Shown piece after piece: positions 1 through 8,754 of a DNA stretch of 41,658 bases (within the stretch, counting starts at the first letter, position 1; every line of letters starts with the position of its first letter). Origin of the DNA: Hydrogenophaga sp. Its GTDB lineage: Bacteria; Pseudomonadota; Gammaproteobacteria; Burkholderiales; Burkholderiaceae_C. The stretch lies in NCBI RefSeq assembly GCF_030158645.1, contig NZ_JAOASO010000101.1:1-41658 (forward strand), written 5' to 3'. A program made the translations under genes and the position numbers. Under the pieces are notes generated by a model. It did no database searches and was not told where the DNA came from. It saw nothing but the letters and a program-made list of their open reading frames with translations.

Positions 1-53
1 GCGAAGGTGGCCGCACCGTCGGCGCCGGCGTCGTTGCCAAAATCATCGCGTAA
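1..53 (+). CDS. tuf: Elongation factor Tu, C-terminal end (partial)
   Basis: Only the last 16 codons and the TAA stop lie in the window. They read EGGRTVGAGVVAKIIA, the highly conserved C-terminus of bacterial EF-Tu, which delivers aminoacyl-tRNA to the ribosome as a GTP complex. It lies 9 nt upstream of rpsJ on the same strand. This is the usual tuf-rpsJ arrangement of the str/S10 junction, so rpsJ is probably co-transcribed with tuf. Confidence 0.93.
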   Translation, partial: EGGRTVGAGVVAKIIA

Positions 54-62
54 GGAGCGGAC

Positions 63-377
63 ATGTCTACCAAGCAGAAAATCCGCATCCGCCTGAAAGC
101 GTTTGACTACAAGCTGATCGACAGCTCGGCCGCCGAGATCGTGGACACCGCCAAGCGCACCGGCGCGATCGTCAAGGGCCCCGTGCCCCTGCCGACCCGC
201 ATGAAGCGCTTCGACATCCTGCGTTCGCCGCACGTCAACAAGACCAGCCGCGACCAGCTCGAAATCCGCACGCACCAGCGTCTGATGGACATCGTGGACC
301 CGACCGACAAAACGGTTGACGCCCTGATGAAGCTCGACCTGCCGGCTGGCGTGGACGTCGAAATCAAGCTGCAGTAA
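63..377 (+). CDS. rpsJ: 30S ribosomal protein S10
   Basis: The 104-residue product matches S10 (103 residues in E. coli) along its whole length, with the typical start [15 protein letters not shown] and the conserved RTHQRLMDI segment. S10 sits in the 30S head. As NusE it also pairs with NusB in transcription antitermination. The ATG has a GGAG ribosome-binding site just after the tuf stop, so translation may be coupled to tuf. An unusually long 225-nt gap with a hairpin separates it from rplC, so rpsJ looks like the end of the str transcript as much as the start of the S10 operon. Confidence 0.97.
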   Translation: MSTKQKIRIRLKAFDYKLIDSSAAEIVDTAKRTGAIVKGPVPLPTRMKRFDILRSPHVNKTSRDQLEIRTHQRLMDIVDPTDKTVDALMKLDLPAGVDVEIKLQ

Positions 378-419
378 CTGCGGTTCCCAAGCCATTGGGC
401 GCCTTGCGCGTTCACTGGC

Positions 420-448
420 TTGCACAAACAAAGCCCGCTGGTTATACT
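420..448 (+). promoter_or_regulatory. Putative sigma70-type promoter for the rplC-rpsQ operon
   Basis: TTGCAC (420-425) and TATACT (443-448) are separated by exactly 17 nt. The -10 is a good match and the -35 is weak. The elements overlap a GC-rich hairpin (430-458), with the -10 in its loop. A promoter here would give rplC and the genes after it their own start, with a leader of about 150 nt. No transcript evidence is available. Confidence 0.5.
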
Positions 449-459
449 GGCGGGCTTTT
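430..459 (+). terminator. Rho-independent terminator-like hairpin after rpsJ
   Basis: AAAGCCCGC (430-438) pairs with GCGGGCTTT (450-458) around an 11-nt loop and runs into a short T-tract. It would end or attenuate tuf-rpsJ transcripts before rplC. The stem is strong but the T-run is short, so partial read-through is likely. Confidence 0.7.
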
Positions 460-602
460 CCGGATCTTGGTCCGGTGAGTTCGGCTTTGCCGATGCGGCT
501 TGTCAATGATGCAGGTCGTACCCTTAAAACGTGTCGGCGCCCTTCGGGGAGAGTCGATGCACCATCAGCCCCGGCCAATTGAAGTCGGGAACGGAGAAAA
601 CA

Positions 603-1274
603 ATGAGTCTTAGCAACTCCCTCGGGTTGTTGGGTCGCAAGGTGGGCATGATGCGTCTGTTCACCGATGACGGGGACGCAGTTCCTGTCACGGTGGTCGA
701 TGTGTCGAACAACCGTGTGACACAGGTCAAAACCCTGGCCCATGATGGCTACGATGCGCTGCAGGTCACCTTTGGTGCCCGCCGCGCTTCCCGCGTGACC
801 AAGCCCGAAGCTGGCCATCTGGCCAAGGCCGGTGTCGAAGCAGGCGAAATCATCCAGGAATTCCGCGTCGCTTCTGACGTTGCTGCCCAGTACCAGCCCG
901 GTGCCGTGGTGGCCCCCAACGCGATCTTCGCGGTGGGTCAGAAAGTGGACGTGCAAGGCACTTCGATCGGTAAAGGCTTCGCCGGCACCATCAAGCGCCA
1001 CAACTTCAAATCCCAGCGCGCGTCGCACGGCAACAGCCGTTCGCACAACGTGCCAGGCTCCATCTCCATGGCCCAGGATCCGGGTCGCGTGTTCCCGGGC
1101 AAGAAAATGACCGGCCACATGGGCGATGACACCAAAACCATCCAGAACCTCGACATCGTGCGCGTGGACGAAGCCCGTCAGCTGCTCATGATCCGTGGCG
1201 CTGTGCCTGGCTCGAACGGCGGTTTCCTGACCGTGCGTCCCGCCATCAAGGCCAAATCCAAGGGAGCAAACTGA
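603..1274 (+). CDS. rplC: 50S ribosomal protein L3
   Basis: The 223-residue protein begins [16 protein letters not shown] and keeps the L3 signature in its central loop ([11 protein letters not shown], then [18 protein letters not shown]). That loop reaches toward the peptidyl-transferase centre and contains the region methylated by PrmB in relatives. The start is ATG 603 with a GGAG site just upstream. An in-frame ATG at 531 would add residues absent from L3 and is rejected. The stop overlaps the rplD start (TGATG), so the two are translationally coupled. Confidence 0.97.
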   Translation: MSLSNSLGLLGRKVGMMRLFTDDGDAVPVTVVDVSNNRVTQVKTLAHDGYDALQVTFGARRASRVTKPEAGHLAKAGVEAGEIIQEFRVASDVAAQYQPGAVVAPNAIFAVGQKVDVQGTSIGKGFAGTIKRHNFKSQRASHGNSRSHNVPGSISMAQDPGRVFPGKKMTGHMGDDTKTIQNLDIVRVDEARQLLMIRGAVPGSNGGFLTVRPAIKAKSKGAN

Positions 1275-1894
1275 TGCAAGTTGAACTCCTGAACGACCAG
1301 GGTCAGTCGTCGTCCAACGTGGACGTGCCTGAGACCGTGTTTGGTCGCGATTACAACGAAGCCCTGATCCACCAACTCGTGGTGGCTTACCAGGCGAACG
1401 CCCGTCAAGGCACGCGTGCACAAAAAGACCGCCAGATGGTCAAGCACTCGACCAAGAAGCCGTTCAAGCAAAAAGGCACGGGCCGCGCCCGCGCCGGTAT
1501 GACGTCTTCGCCCCTGTGGCGCGGCGGCGGTCGGATTTTCCCGAACAGCCCCGACGAGAACTTCACCCAGAAGATCAACAAGAAGATGTACCGCGCCGGC
1601 ATGGCCTCCATCTTCTCGCAGCTGGTGCGTGAAGGCCGTCTGGCCGTGGTCGATTCCATGAAAGTGGACTCGCCCAAGACCAAGCAGCTGGCCGACAAGT
1701 TCAAGGCCATGAACCTGCAGTCGGTTCTGGTGATCGCCGAAGAAGTCGACGAAAACCTGTACCTCGCCTCGCGCAACCTGCCCAATGTGCTGGTGGTCGA
1801 GCCGCGTTACGCCGATCCGCTGTCGCTGGTGCATTACAAGAAGGTCATCGTCACCAAGGCGGCGATCGACCAGCTCAAGGAGATGTTCGCATGA
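1274..1894 (+). CDS. rplD: 50S ribosomal protein L4
   Basis: The 206-residue product matches L4 (201 in E. coli), including the conserved loop around [11 protein letters not shown] that extends into the exit tunnel near L22. In enterobacteria L4 represses its own S10 operon through the leader upstream of rpsJ. Here the only long leader is between rpsJ and rplC, so the same control would have to act there, if it exists. The start codon overlaps the rplC stop by 1 nt. The end overlaps rplW by 4 nt. Confidence 0.97.
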   Translation: MQVELLNDQGQSSSNVDVPETVFGRDYNEALIHQLVVAYQANARQGTRAQKDRQMVKHSTKKPFKQKGTGRARAGMTSSPLWRGGGRIFPNSPDENFTQKINKKMYRAGMASIFSQLVREGRLAVVDSMKVDSPKTKQLADKFKAMNLQSVLVIAEEVDENLYLASRNLPNVLVVEPRYADPLSLVHYKKVIVTKAAIDQLKEMFA

Positions 1895-2205
1895 GCGTCA
1901 CAAAATACGACGAAGGCCGCCTGATGCAGGTCCTCGTGGCACCCATCGTGTCCGAGAAGGCCACCCAAGTTGCCGAGCAGACCAACGCCATCATGTTCAA
2001 GGTGTTGCGCGATGCTTCCAAGCCCGAGATCAAGGCCGCTGTTGAACTGATGTTCAAGGTCCAGGTCAAGGGTGTGTCCGTGCTCAACCAAAAAGGCAAG
2101 GCCAAACGCTTCGGCAAAACGGTGGGTCGTCGCGACCACGTTCGCAAGGCGTATGTGACCCTCATGCCGGGTCAAGAGCTGAACTTCGGCGGGGAGGGCG
2201 TTTAA
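1891..2205 (+). CDS. rplW: 50S ribosomal protein L23
   Basis: The 104-residue protein has the L23 core ([13 protein letters not shown] near the start; [15 protein letters not shown] in the middle). L23 lies at the tunnel exit and is the docking site for trigger factor and SRP. The start is in an ATGA overlap with the rplD stop, which implies coupled translation. The rplB start follows 2 nt after the stop. Confidence 0.96.
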   Translation: MSVTKYDEGRLMQVLVAPIVSEKATQVAEQTNAIMFKVLRDASKPEIKAAVELMFKVQVKGVSVLNQKGKAKRFGKTVGRRDHVRKAYVTLMPGQELNFGGEGV

Positions 2206-2207
2206 TC

Positions 2208-3032
2208 ATGGCAGTCATCAAGATGAAACCCACCTCACCAGGCCGTCGCGGCATGGTGAAGGTCACGCGTGACCACCTTCACAAAGGTGAAGGTTTTGCG
2301 CCGCTGCTGGAACCCCAGTTCCAGAAAGCCGGCCGCAACAACAACGGTCACATCACCACCCGCCACAAGGGCGGTGGTCACAAGCACCACTACCGCGTTG
2401 TCGATTTCCGTCGCAACAAGGATGGCATTCCGGCCAAGGTCGAGCGCATCGAGTACGACCCGAACCGCACGGCGCACATCGCGCTGGTGTGTTACGCCGA
2501 CGGTGAGCGCCGCTACATCATCGCCCCCCGTGGCGTTGAAGTGGGCGCGACCCTGCTGTCCGGCTCGGAGTCGCCGATCCGCGTGGGCAACACCCTGCCG
2601 ATCCGCAACATCCCCGTCGGTTCGACCATCCACTGCATCGAGTTGCAAGTCGGCAAGGGCGCGCAAATCGCCCGTTCCGCTGGCGCCTCGGCCGTGCTGC
2701 TGGCTCGCGAAGGCATCTACGCCCAGGTCCGCATGCGCTCCGGCGAGGTCCGCAAGGTCCACGTGGACTGCCGCGCCACCATCGGCGAAGTGTCCAACCA
2801 GGAACACAGCCTGCGCCAGTTGGGCAAGGCCGGTGTGAAGCGTCACATGGGCATTCGACCGACCGTTCGCGGTACTGCGATGAACCCAATCGACCACCCG
2901 CACGGTGGTGGTGAAGGCAAGACCGGCGAAGGCCGCGCTCCGGTGGATCCGTGGGGCAACCTGACCAAGGGTTACCGCACCCGCAACAACCGCCGCACGC
3001 AGTCGATGATCGTCTCGCGTCGCAAGAAGTAA
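2208..3032 (+). CDS. rplB: 50S ribosomal protein L2
   Basis: The 274 residues match L2 (273 in E. coli) end to end. The C-terminal [12 protein letters not shown] motif holds the conserved histidine required for peptidyl-transferase activity and subunit association. The tail [12 protein letters not shown] is the standard basic extension. It sits 2 nt after rplW and 12 nt before rpsS within the S10 operon. Confidence 0.98.
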   Translation: MAVIKMKPTSPGRRGMVKVTRDHLHKGEGFAPLLEPQFQKAGRNNNGHITTRHKGGGHKHHYRVVDFRRNKDGIPAKVERIEYDPNRTAHIALVCYADGERRYIIAPRGVEVGATLLSGSESPIRVGNTLPIRNIPVGSTIHCIELQVGKGAQIARSAGASAVLLAREGIYAQVRMRSGEVRKVHVDCRATIGEVSNQEHSLRQLGKAGVKRHMGIRPTVRGTAMNPIDHPHGGGEGKTGEGRAPVDPWGNLTKGYRTRNNRRTQSMIVSRRKK

Positions 3033-3044
3033 AGGGTTGACAAC

Positions 3045-3320
3045 ATGACTCGCTCACTCAAAAAAGGCCCTTTCGTTGACCATCACCTGATGGCCAAAGT
3101 CGAGAAGGCCGTGTCCACCAAGGACAAAAAGCCCGTCAAGACCTGGTCGCGCCGCTCGATGATCCTGCCCGATTTCATCGGCCTGACCATTGCCGTGCAC
3201 AACGGCAAGCAGCACGTGCCCGTGTACATCACCGACCAGATGGTTGGACACAAGCTCGGCGAGTTTTCGCTGACGCGGACGTTCAAAGGCCATCCGGCCG
3301 ACAAAAAAGCGAAGAAGTAA
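3045..3320 (+). CDS. rpsS: 30S ribosomal protein S19
   Basis: The 91-residue product begins [15 protein letters not shown] and contains the S19 signature around [19 protein letters not shown]. It sits in the 30S head near S13 and contacts 16S rRNA. Length and order (rplB-rpsS-rplV) are standard. It is preceded by an AAAGGG site 11 nt before the ATG. Confidence 0.97.
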   Translation: MTRSLKKGPFVDHHLMAKVEKAVSTKDKKPVKTWSRRSMILPDFIGLTIAVHNGKQHVPVYITDQMVGHKLGEFSLTRTFKGHPADKKAKK

Positions 3321-3329
3321 GGAACAACC

Positions 3330-3659
3330 ATGGAAACCCGTTCAATCGTTCGAGGCGTTCGCCTCTCGGTCGACAAAGGCCGACTGGTTGCCGACCTGAT
3401 TCGCGGCAAAAAGGTCGACCAGGCCCTCAACATCCTGGCGTTCACGCAGAAGAAGGCCGCTGGCATCGTCAAGAAAGCCCTTGAGTCCGCCATCGCCAAT
3501 GCCGAACACAACGACGGCGCCGATATCGACGAACTGAAGGTCACGACCATCTACGTCGAACAAGGCACGACGCTCAAGCGCTTCTCGGCCCGCGCCAAAG
3601 GCCGCGGCAACCGCATCAGCAAACCCACGTGTCACATCTACGTGACGGTTGGCAACTGA
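3330..3659 (+). CDS. rplV: 50S ribosomal protein L22
   Basis: The 109-residue protein carries the L22 core: [34 protein letters not shown], and the beta-hairpin region [13 protein letters not shown]. The hairpin lines the exit tunnel with L4 and is where macrolide-resistance changes arise in relatives. No deletion is seen there. It lies 9 nt after rpsS and 15 nt before rpsC. Confidence 0.97.
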   Translation: METRSIVRGVRLSVDKGRLVADLIRGKKVDQALNILAFTQKKAAGIVKKALESAIANAEHNDGADIDELKVTTIYVEQGTTLKRFSARAKGRGNRISKPTCHIYVTVGN

Positions 3660-3674
3660 AGAGGTCACAGGAAT

Positions 3675-4553
3675 ATGGGACAAAAAATCAACCCCACCGG
3701 GTTCCGCCTCGCCATTTCGCGCAACTGGGCCAGCCGCTGGTACGCGAGCAACCGTGACTTCGCCGGCATGCTGGCCGAAGACATCAAGGTGCGTGAGTAC
3801 CTCAAGGGCAAGCTGAAGAACGCCGCCGTTTCGCGCGTCGTGATCGAGCGCCCCGCCAAGAACGCCCGCATCACCATTTACTCGGCACGTCCGGGCGTGG
3901 TGATCGGCAAGAAAGGCGAAGACATCGAGAAGCTGAAGAAGGAACTGTCCGCCAAGCTGGGCGTGCCGGTGGCGGTCAACATCGAAGAAGTGCGCAAGCC
4001 TGAAATCGATGCCAAGCTGATCGCCGACAGCATCACGCAGCAGCTCGAAAAACGCATCATGTTCCGCCGCGCCATGAAACGCGCGATGCAGAACGCGATG
4101 CGCCTGGGCGCACAGGGCATCAAGATCATGTCGTCGGGCCGTCTGAACGGCATCGAGATCGCACGTTGCGAGTGGTACCGCGAAGGTCGCGTGCCACTTC
4201 ACACCCTGCGCGCCGACATCGACTACGGCACGTCCGAAGCCAAGACCACCTACGGCATCATCGGTGTCAAGGTCTGGGTCTACAAGGGCGACACCCTGGG
4301 CCGCAATGATGCGCCCGTGGCCGCCGAGCCCCGTGCCGAAGAAGAGCGCCGCCCCCGTGGTCCGCGCCGTGAGCGTCCAGCAGGTCCTCCTGCCCGCGCT
4401 GCGGTTCGTCGCCCCGGTGCCAACGCCGCTCCAGCCGATGGCAGCGACAAGCCTGCCGAAGCCACGACCGGTACCGAAACCAAACCCGCCGTTAAGCGCG
4501 TTCGCAAAGACGCCGCGCCCGCATCTGCAGCTGCGGACGGCAAAGGAGAATAA
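3675..4553 (+). CDS. rpsC: 30S ribosomal protein S3 with long C-terminal tail
   Basis: The 292 residues contain the full S3 fold, with the KH-type GKKG motif near residues 78-81 and the C-terminal S3 domain ending near [13 protein letters not shown]. They then add a tail of about 75 residues rich in Pro, Ala, Arg and Lys. E. coli S3 is 233 residues. S3 forms the mRNA entry channel with S4 and S5. Long low-complexity S3 tails are common in Burkholderiales. The tail is open reading frame throughout and reaches to 2 nt before rplP, so it is not an artefact of a missed stop. Confidence 0.96.
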   Translation: MGQKINPTGFRLAISRNWASRWYASNRDFAGMLAEDIKVREYLKGKLKNAAVSRVVIERPAKNARITIYSARPGVVIGKKGEDIEKLKKELSAKLGVPVAVNIEEVRKPEIDAKLIADSITQQLEKRIMFRRAMKRAMQNAMRLGAQGIKIMSSGRLNGIEIARCEWYREGRVPLHTLRADIDYGTSEAKTTYGIIGVKVWVYKGDTLGRNDAPVAAEPRAEEERRPRGPRRERPAGPPARAAVRRPGANAAPADGSDKPAEATTGTETKPAVKRVRKDAAPASAAADGKGE

Positions 4554-4555
4554 AC

Positions 4556-4972
4556 ATGTTGCAACCTGCTCGCCGCAAATTCCGCAAGGAACAAAAAGGC
4601 CGCAATACCGGTGTTGCCACCAGCGGCGCCACCGTCGCTTTCGGTGACTTCGGCCTGAAGTCCACCGACCGCGGTCGCCTGACGGCCCGCCAGATCGAAG
4701 CCGCGCGTCGCGCGATTTCCCGTCACGTCAAGCGTGGCGGCCGCATCTGGATCCGGGTGTTCCCGGACAAGCCGATCTCCCAGAAACCTGCTGAAGTCCG
4801 CATGGGCAACGGCAAGGGTTCCGTGGAGTACTACGTGGCCGAGATCCAGCCCGGCAAGGTGCTGTACGAGATCGTCGGTGTGCCAGAAGAGCTGGCGCGT
4901 GAGGCGTTCCAGTTGGCCGCCGCCAAACTTCCCCTGCGCACCACGTTCGTGACGCGCTTGTTGGGTCAGTGA
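4556..4972 (+). CDS. rplP: 50S ribosomal protein L16
   Basis: The 138-residue protein (136 in E. coli) begins [16 protein letters not shown] and contains the L16 signature segments [12 protein letters not shown] and [19 protein letters not shown]16 organises the A-site region of 23S rRNA. It follows rpsC by 2 nt and precedes rpmC by 16 nt, with an AGGAG site for rpmC in between. Confidence 0.97.
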   Translation: MLQPARRKFRKEQKGRNTGVATSGATVAFGDFGLKSTDRGRLTARQIEAARRAISRHVKRGGRIWIRVFPDKPISQKPAEVRMGNGKGSVEYYVAEIQPGKVLYEIVGVPEELAREAFQLAAAKLPLRTTFVTRLLGQ

Positions 4973-4988
4973 TTCAGGAGAACACAAG

Positions 4989-5195
4989 ATGAAAACTGCT
5001 GAACTGCGCCAAAAGGATGTGGCCGGCCTCGAAGCCGAAGTGAAATCGCTGCAAAAGGCCCACTTCGGTCTGCGCATGCAAAAAGCCACGCAACAACTCA
5101 ACAACAACGCCGTGCTGGGTGACACCCGCCGCGCCATCGCTCGCGCCAAGACCATCCTGGCCGAGAAGCAGCGCAACGCGGCTTCGGCCAAATAA
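4989..5195 (+). CDS. rpmC: 50S ribosomal protein L29
   Basis: The 68-residue, two-helix protein ([18 protein letters not shown] at the start; [17 protein letters not shown] near the end) matches L29 (63 residues in E. coli). L29 sits at the tunnel exit beside L23. A five-residue NAASAK-type extension is the only difference. It is followed after 9 nt by rpsQ, whose Shine-Dalgarno overlaps the L29 stop (TAAGGAG). Confidence 0.95.
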   Translation: MKTAELRQKDVAGLEAEVKSLQKAHFGLRMQKATQQLNNNAVLGDTRRAIARAKTILAEKQRNAASAK

Positions 5196-5204
5196 GGAGT
5201 GACC

Positions 5205-5474
5205 ATGACGGAAGCTAAAACATCCCTCAAGCGCACCTTGATCGGCAAGGTCGTCAGCGACAAGCGCGCCAAGACCGTGACGGTCCTGGTCGAGCGCCGT
5301 GTGAAGCACGAGCTCTACGACAAGATCGTGGCGAAGTCGAGCAAGTACCACGCCCACGACGAAAAGGGCGAGTACAAGACCGGCGACACGATCGAGATCA
5401 CCGAGAGCCGTCCGCTGTCGAAGACGAAAAACTGGGTCGCCACCCGCCTGATCCAGAAGGCCGAGCTGGTTTAA
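5205..5474 (+). CDS. rpsQ: 30S ribosomal protein S17
   Basis: The 89-residue OB-fold protein has the S17 core [19 protein letters not shown] and ends with the family's variable tail. S17 binds 16S rRNA near helix 11 and is needed for early 30S assembly. The ATG at 5205 is chosen. A GTG at 5199 is in frame but overlaps the AAGGAG ribosome-binding site (5194-5199). This is the last gene of the operon here because a strong terminator follows. Confidence 0.96.
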   Translation: MTEAKTSLKRTLIGKVVSDKRAKTVTVLVERRVKHELYDKIVAKSSKYHAHDEKGEYKTGDTIEITESRPLSKTKNWVATRLIQKAELV

Positions 5475-5507
5475 GCGCGATTCGCGCTGCTCGCAGCGCC
5501 GAACTGA

Positions 5508-5540
5508 AAAGCGACCGACAATGCCGGTCGCTTTTTCTTT
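5508..5540 (+). terminator. Strong Rho-independent terminator of the S10 operon
   Basis: AAAGCGACCG (5508-5517) pairs perfectly with CGGTCGCTTT (5525-5534) around a 7-nt loop and is followed by a long T-rich tract. It closes the S10 operon right after rpsQ. Confidence 0.93.
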
Positions 5541-5606
5541 TTCCGGGATCGTTTTTTTGGTCCCCCACACCCCGGCCCACAGGCCCAAAACCACGAGGAG
5601 CTCAGC

Positions 5607-6119
5607 ATGATTCAGGTTGGTGACAAGATTCCGGCGGCGACGTTGATGGAGTACAGCGAAGTGGAAGGCAACGGCTGCAGCATCGGCCCCAACGCCGTGG
5701 ATGCGCACAAAGCCGCCTCGGGCAAGACCATTGCGGTGTTTGCACTGCCCGGCGCTTTCACCCCGACCTGCTCGGCGAAGCACGTGCCTGGTTTTGTCGA
5801 GCACGCTGCCGACTTCAAGGCCGCCGGCGTCGACGAGATCTGGTGCCTGAGCGTGAACGACGCCTTTGTGATGGGTGCCTGGGCACGCGATCAGAAGACG
5901 GGCGACAAGGTGCGCATGCTGGCCGACGGCAGCGCCGACTTTGCCAAGGCCACGGGTCTGACGCTGGACCTGACGGGTCGCGGCATGGGTCTGCGCAGCA
6001 ACCGGTATTCGATGTTGATCAAGGATGGGGTTGTCAAGGCGCTGAACGTCGAGGCCCCAGGCAAGTTTGAAGTGAGCGATGCAGCCACGTTGTTGGCGCA
6101 GGCCAAATCAGGCGTCTGA
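5607..6119 (+). CDS. Peroxiredoxin, Prx5 type
   Basis: The 170-residue protein reduces hydroperoxides with a peroxidatic cysteine in the motif PGAFTPTCS (Cys55), diagnostic of the Prx5/AhpC-TSA group. Further cysteines occur at residue 24 and in the EIWCLSVND segment. It lacks a fused glutaredoxin domain, so reduction probably depends on a separate glutaredoxin or thioredoxin. No signal peptide is present, so it acts in the cytosol. It is a monocistronic unit between two terminators, with a GAGGAG site 7 nt before the ATG. Confidence 0.93.
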   Translation: MIQVGDKIPAATLMEYSEVEGNGCSIGPNAVDAHKAASGKTIAVFALPGAFTPTCSAKHVPGFVEHAADFKAAGVDEIWCLSVNDAFVMGAWARDQKTGDKVRMLADGSADFAKATGLTLDLTGRGMGLRSNRYSMLIKDGVVKALNVEAPGKFEVSDAATLLAQAKSGV

Positions 6120-6141
6120 GCACGGGTTCACGCTGGGCAAG

Positions 6142-6178
6142 AGCCGCTGGTGGTGACATCGGCGGCTTTTTTGTTTTT
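6142..6178 (+). terminator. Rho-independent terminator after peroxiredoxin
   Basis: AGCCGC (6142-6147) pairs with GCGGCT around a 14-nt loop and runs into TTTTTTGTTTTT. It closes the peroxiredoxin gene and faces the convergent GNAT gene. Confidence 0.82.
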
Positions 6179-6250
6179 GCCAGCACCTTTGCGGGCTTGA
6201 GAGTGGGTGCAAAGGTGGTCGTGGACGACCAGGATCGCCAGAGGGAAACC

Positions 6251-6748
6251 TCAGAGATCCACTTTGAGGTAGTGCGCCCCGGGAATCGGGTTGTGATAGT
6301 AGGGCGCCACCTCGACAAAGCCCGATTCCTGGTACAGCGCACGCGCGGTCTCCATGTCGCTGAGCGTGTCGAGCAACATGGTGGTGTAGCCGGCCAGCCG
6401 CGCGTCCGACATGACCTGTTCCACCAGCAGACGGCCCAGACCAAAGCCGCGGAACGCCCTGCGCACGAACAGGCGCTTCATTTCGCAGGCGTCGAGGTGG
6501 TCGGTGTTGGTGAGCGGGCGAAATGCGCAGCAACCCGCGGGTTCTCCGTCCACCAGGGCGACCAGCACCGAGCCCGCTGGCAACGCGTACTCACCGGGAA
6601 GGTTGGCCAGTTCCTCCTCGAACCCCTGAAAGCACAGGTCAATGCCCAGGTCGGACTGGTAGTCGAGGAACAGGGATCGGACCGTGCTCAGGTCGTCCGG
6701 AAAATGGGCCAGCCGGAGCGTGACGTCGGCTGTCTCGGTGGGTTTCAT
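6251..6748 (-). CDS. GNAT-family N-acetyltransferase
   Basis: The 165-residue protein has the GNAT acetyl-CoA-binding motif A as RRAFRGFGLGRLLVE (about residues 96-110), preceded by the strand CEMKRLFV and followed by the ALYQESGFVE motif near the C-terminus. These mark a complete single-domain acetyltransferase. The substrate cannot be read from sequence. It stands alone on the minus strand, convergent with the peroxiredoxin gene. The 66 nt to the b561 gene behind it leave co-transcription possible but unproven. Confidence 0.9.
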   Translation of the reverse strand: MKPTETADVTLRLAHFPDDLSTVRSLFLDYQSDLGIDLCFQGFEEELANLPGEYALPAGSVLVALVDGEPAGCCAFRPLTNTDHLDACEMKRLFVRRAFRGFGLGRLLVEQVMSDARLAGYTTMLLDTLSDMETARALYQESGFVEVAPYYHNPIPGAHYLKVDL

Positions 6749-6814
6749 GCGTGCGGGTGGGAATCTGCCAAACAGGGAGGGGCCACTATACGGCCAGCTT
6801 GGCGGTGGCGGTGC

Positions 6815-7489
6815 TCAGAAGGCATGACCCAGCCGGACCAGCCAGGCCACGGCACCACCACACACCGCCAGCAACGCCAACGCCAGCCACCGGGATGCTG
6901 ACGAATCGCGCGCTCGCGGCACCACCACACCCGCGTCCACCTGTTTGTCGCCCAGGACCATGGGGCGCACCAGGCCCTCTTTCTTGAACCACTTGTAAAA
7001 CAGGATGGCCGCCACGTGCAGCACCACCAGCGCGATCACGATGAACTTGCCGATGTTCTTGTGGTAACTGGTCGCGGCCGACACCGTGTCTGCCGACACA
7101 AACCGCACCAGCGGGCCGAAGAAGGCGATCTCATCGTCGCTAATGAGGCCGGTGCCGACCTGCGCCATCAACACCAGCAGGAGCGCGAAGACCGACAGTG
7201 CGCCCAGCGGCGTGTGCCCCACCCGGTGCTCGGGCTTGGCCGTGCCCCGCACGTATGCGACGAGGGCCGACGGCGGGTACAGGAAATTGCCAAAGCGCGA
7301 CCAGTGTCCCCCGACGAAGCCCCAGACCACGCGGAACAGCAACAGCGCCAGCACCGCGTAGCCCAGGCGCAGGTGCCAGTTCATCCAGTTGCCGCCGATG
7401 TTGGCGGTGATCACGAGGCCCACCACCGCCGTGGCCAGCAGCCAGTGAAACAGGCGGGTGGGCAGGTCCCAGACGCGGATGGTTTGCAT
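6815..7489 (-). CDS. Cytochrome b561-domain membrane protein
   Basis: The 224-residue protein has about five hydrophobic segments and the b-type cytochrome pattern: RVWDLPTRLFHWLLA with His15, His39 in NWHLRLGY, and further histidines in SYHKNIGK and VVLHVAAILFY. These suit a bis-haem b561 / hydrogenase-type b subunit that passes electrons from quinol to a periplasmic partner. It is divergent from a cytochrome c' gene 140 nt away, a pairing that suggests c' is that partner. The C-terminus has an extra hydrophobic helix after a basic linker. Confidence 0.88.
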   Translation of the reverse strand: MQTIRVWDLPTRLFHWLLATAVVGLVITANIGGNWMNWHLRLGYAVLALLLFRVVWGFVGGHWSRFGNFLYPPSALVAYVRGTAKPEHRVGHTPLGALSVFALLLVLMAQVGTGLISDDEIAFFGPLVRFVSADTVSAATSYHKNIGKFIVIALVVLHVAAILFYKWFKKEGLVRPMVLGDKQVDAGVVVPRARDSSASRWLALALLAVCGGAVAWLVRLGHAF

Positions 7490-7628
7490 GGTTCAGATGA
7501 GCGAGTTCAAAGAAGAGTGGAGCCAGGGGGCATGCCGACAGTTCCGGCGGAACTTCCACCGCGCCCCCACACTCACGCGCAGGCAGCAAGCCGCTGCTGT
7601 TTGTATTCAACCACGCTCAGGAGCGCCC

Positions 7629-8081
7629 ATGAAGATTTTCGCCCCACTCGCCATGGCCATCGCCATCACCAGTTTGTCCGCACCGGCCATGGCCCAGTTC
7701 CAGAAGCCCGAGGACGCTGTGAAGTACCGCAAGGCCGCGTTCACCGTGATGGCCAGCCACTTCGGGCGCGTGGGGGCCATGGCCAACGGACGCGTGCCGT
7801 TCGACGCGAAGGTGGCGGCCGACAACGCTGCCCTCGTCGAGACCATGAGCAAGCTGCCGTGGGAAGGATTTGGCCCCGGCACCGACAAGGGCGACACCCG
7901 CGCACTGCCGGCCATCTGGACCGAACAGGCCAAATGGAAAGAAGGCGTCGACAAGTTTCAGGCCGAGGCCACCAAGCTGAGCGCCGCGGCCAAGACCGGC
8001 AATCTCGACGCGGTGAAGACCGCTTTCGGCGCTGTGGGTCAGACCTGCAAGGCCTGCCACGACGCCTACCGCAAGGAGTGA
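7629..8081 (+). CDS. Cytochrome c', periplasmic
   Basis: The 150-residue precursor has a Sec signal peptide (cleavage likely after AMA, near residue 22) and a C-terminal haem c site CKACH (Cys140, Cys143, His144), the hallmark position for the four-helix cytochrome c'. Such proteins bind NO and can act as electron carriers or in NO tolerance. ATG 7629 is chosen because it begins the signal peptide and has CAGGAG 7 nt upstream. Longer in-frame starts lack this. It is divergent from the b561 gene. Confidence 0.92.
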   Translation: MKIFAPLAMAIAITSLSAPAMAQFQKPEDAVKYRKAAFTVMASHFGRVGAMANGRVPFDAKVAADNAALVETMSKLPWEGFGPGTDKGDTRALPAIWTEQAKWKEGVDKFQAEATKLSAAAKTGNLDAVKTAFGAVGQTCKACHDAYRKE

Positions 8082-8103
8082 TGGTGCCCCGGGCGCTGGC
8101 CTG

Positions 8104-8143
8104 ACAACAAAAAGCCGGGTCCCAGGACCCGGCTTTTTGTTGT
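8104..8143. terminator. Bidirectional terminator between cytochrome c' and TlpA-like genes
   Basis: A perfect 19-bp inverted repeat (8104-8122 with 8125-8143) has A5/T5 tracts inside each arm, so it ends transcription on both strands. It lies between the convergent stops at 8081 and 8161. Confidence 0.93.
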
Positions 8144-8160
8144 GCGAGGGTTGTGCCGCT

Positions 8161-8685
8161 TCAGGTCTGGGCCAACAGTTTCTCGATGAGTTGGTGCAGC
8201 GCCGCAAAGTCGGGCTCGCCCACGTAGCGTTTCACGATGCGCCCTTGCTTGTCGACGAGATAGGTGGTGGGGGTGAGCTTGACGTCGCCCCACTGCCGGG
8301 CGACTTCGCCGGTGTTGTCCAGCGCCACCTTGAAGGGCAGCTGGCGGCTCTGCGCAAAGTTCAGCACCCAGTTGGGGGGGTCGTACTCCATGGCCACGGC
8401 CACGGTGTCGAAGCCCTGGCCTTGGTACTTGTGCCAGGTGGCCACGATCTGCGGCATTTCCTTGACGCATGAGACGCAGGTGGTGGCCCAGAAATTCACC
8501 AGCGTGACCTTGCCCTTGAGGTCGGCTGTGGTCGCCTGGGAACCGTCGATCAAGACAAAGGTGGATTGCGGTGCGGCCTCACCGCCCGCGCAGCCCGCCA
8601 GGCCCAGCACGGCGGCCGCGCCCAGTGCGGCAGCGGCTGCGAGGCTGCGTCGGCGCCAGAGGCCGGGTCGATCAAGTTCGGTCAT
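8161..8685 (-). CDS. TlpA-like thiol:disulfide lipoprotein
   Basis: The 174-residue precursor starts with a signal sequence ending in a lipobox (LAGC, Cys32), so it is probably anchored in a membrane facing the periplasm. The thioredoxin-like domain has the redox pair CVSC (Cys70, Cys73) in NFWATTCVSCVKEMP and the cis-proline loop LTPTTYLVD. TlpA/ResA-type proteins reduce cysteine pairs in apocytochromes or copper-site proteins. The nearby cytochrome genes fit that role but do not prove it. It is divergent from the DUF4197 gene by 69 nt. Confidence 0.9.
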   Translation of the reverse strand: MTELDRPGLWRRRSLAAAAALGAAAVLGLAGCAGGEAAPQSTFVLIDGSQATTADLKGKVTLVNFWATTCVSCVKEMPQIVATWHKYQGQGFDTVAVAMEYDPPNWVLNFAQSRQLPFKVALDNTGEVARQWGDVKLTPTTYLVDKQGRIVKRYVGEPDFAALHQLIEKLLAQT

Positions 8686-8754
8686 TGTGTTTTCATTTCC
8701 CGGGGGCTACATTGCCCCACGCCATTTGTTCACCAGCATCCCAGGAGACACCGC

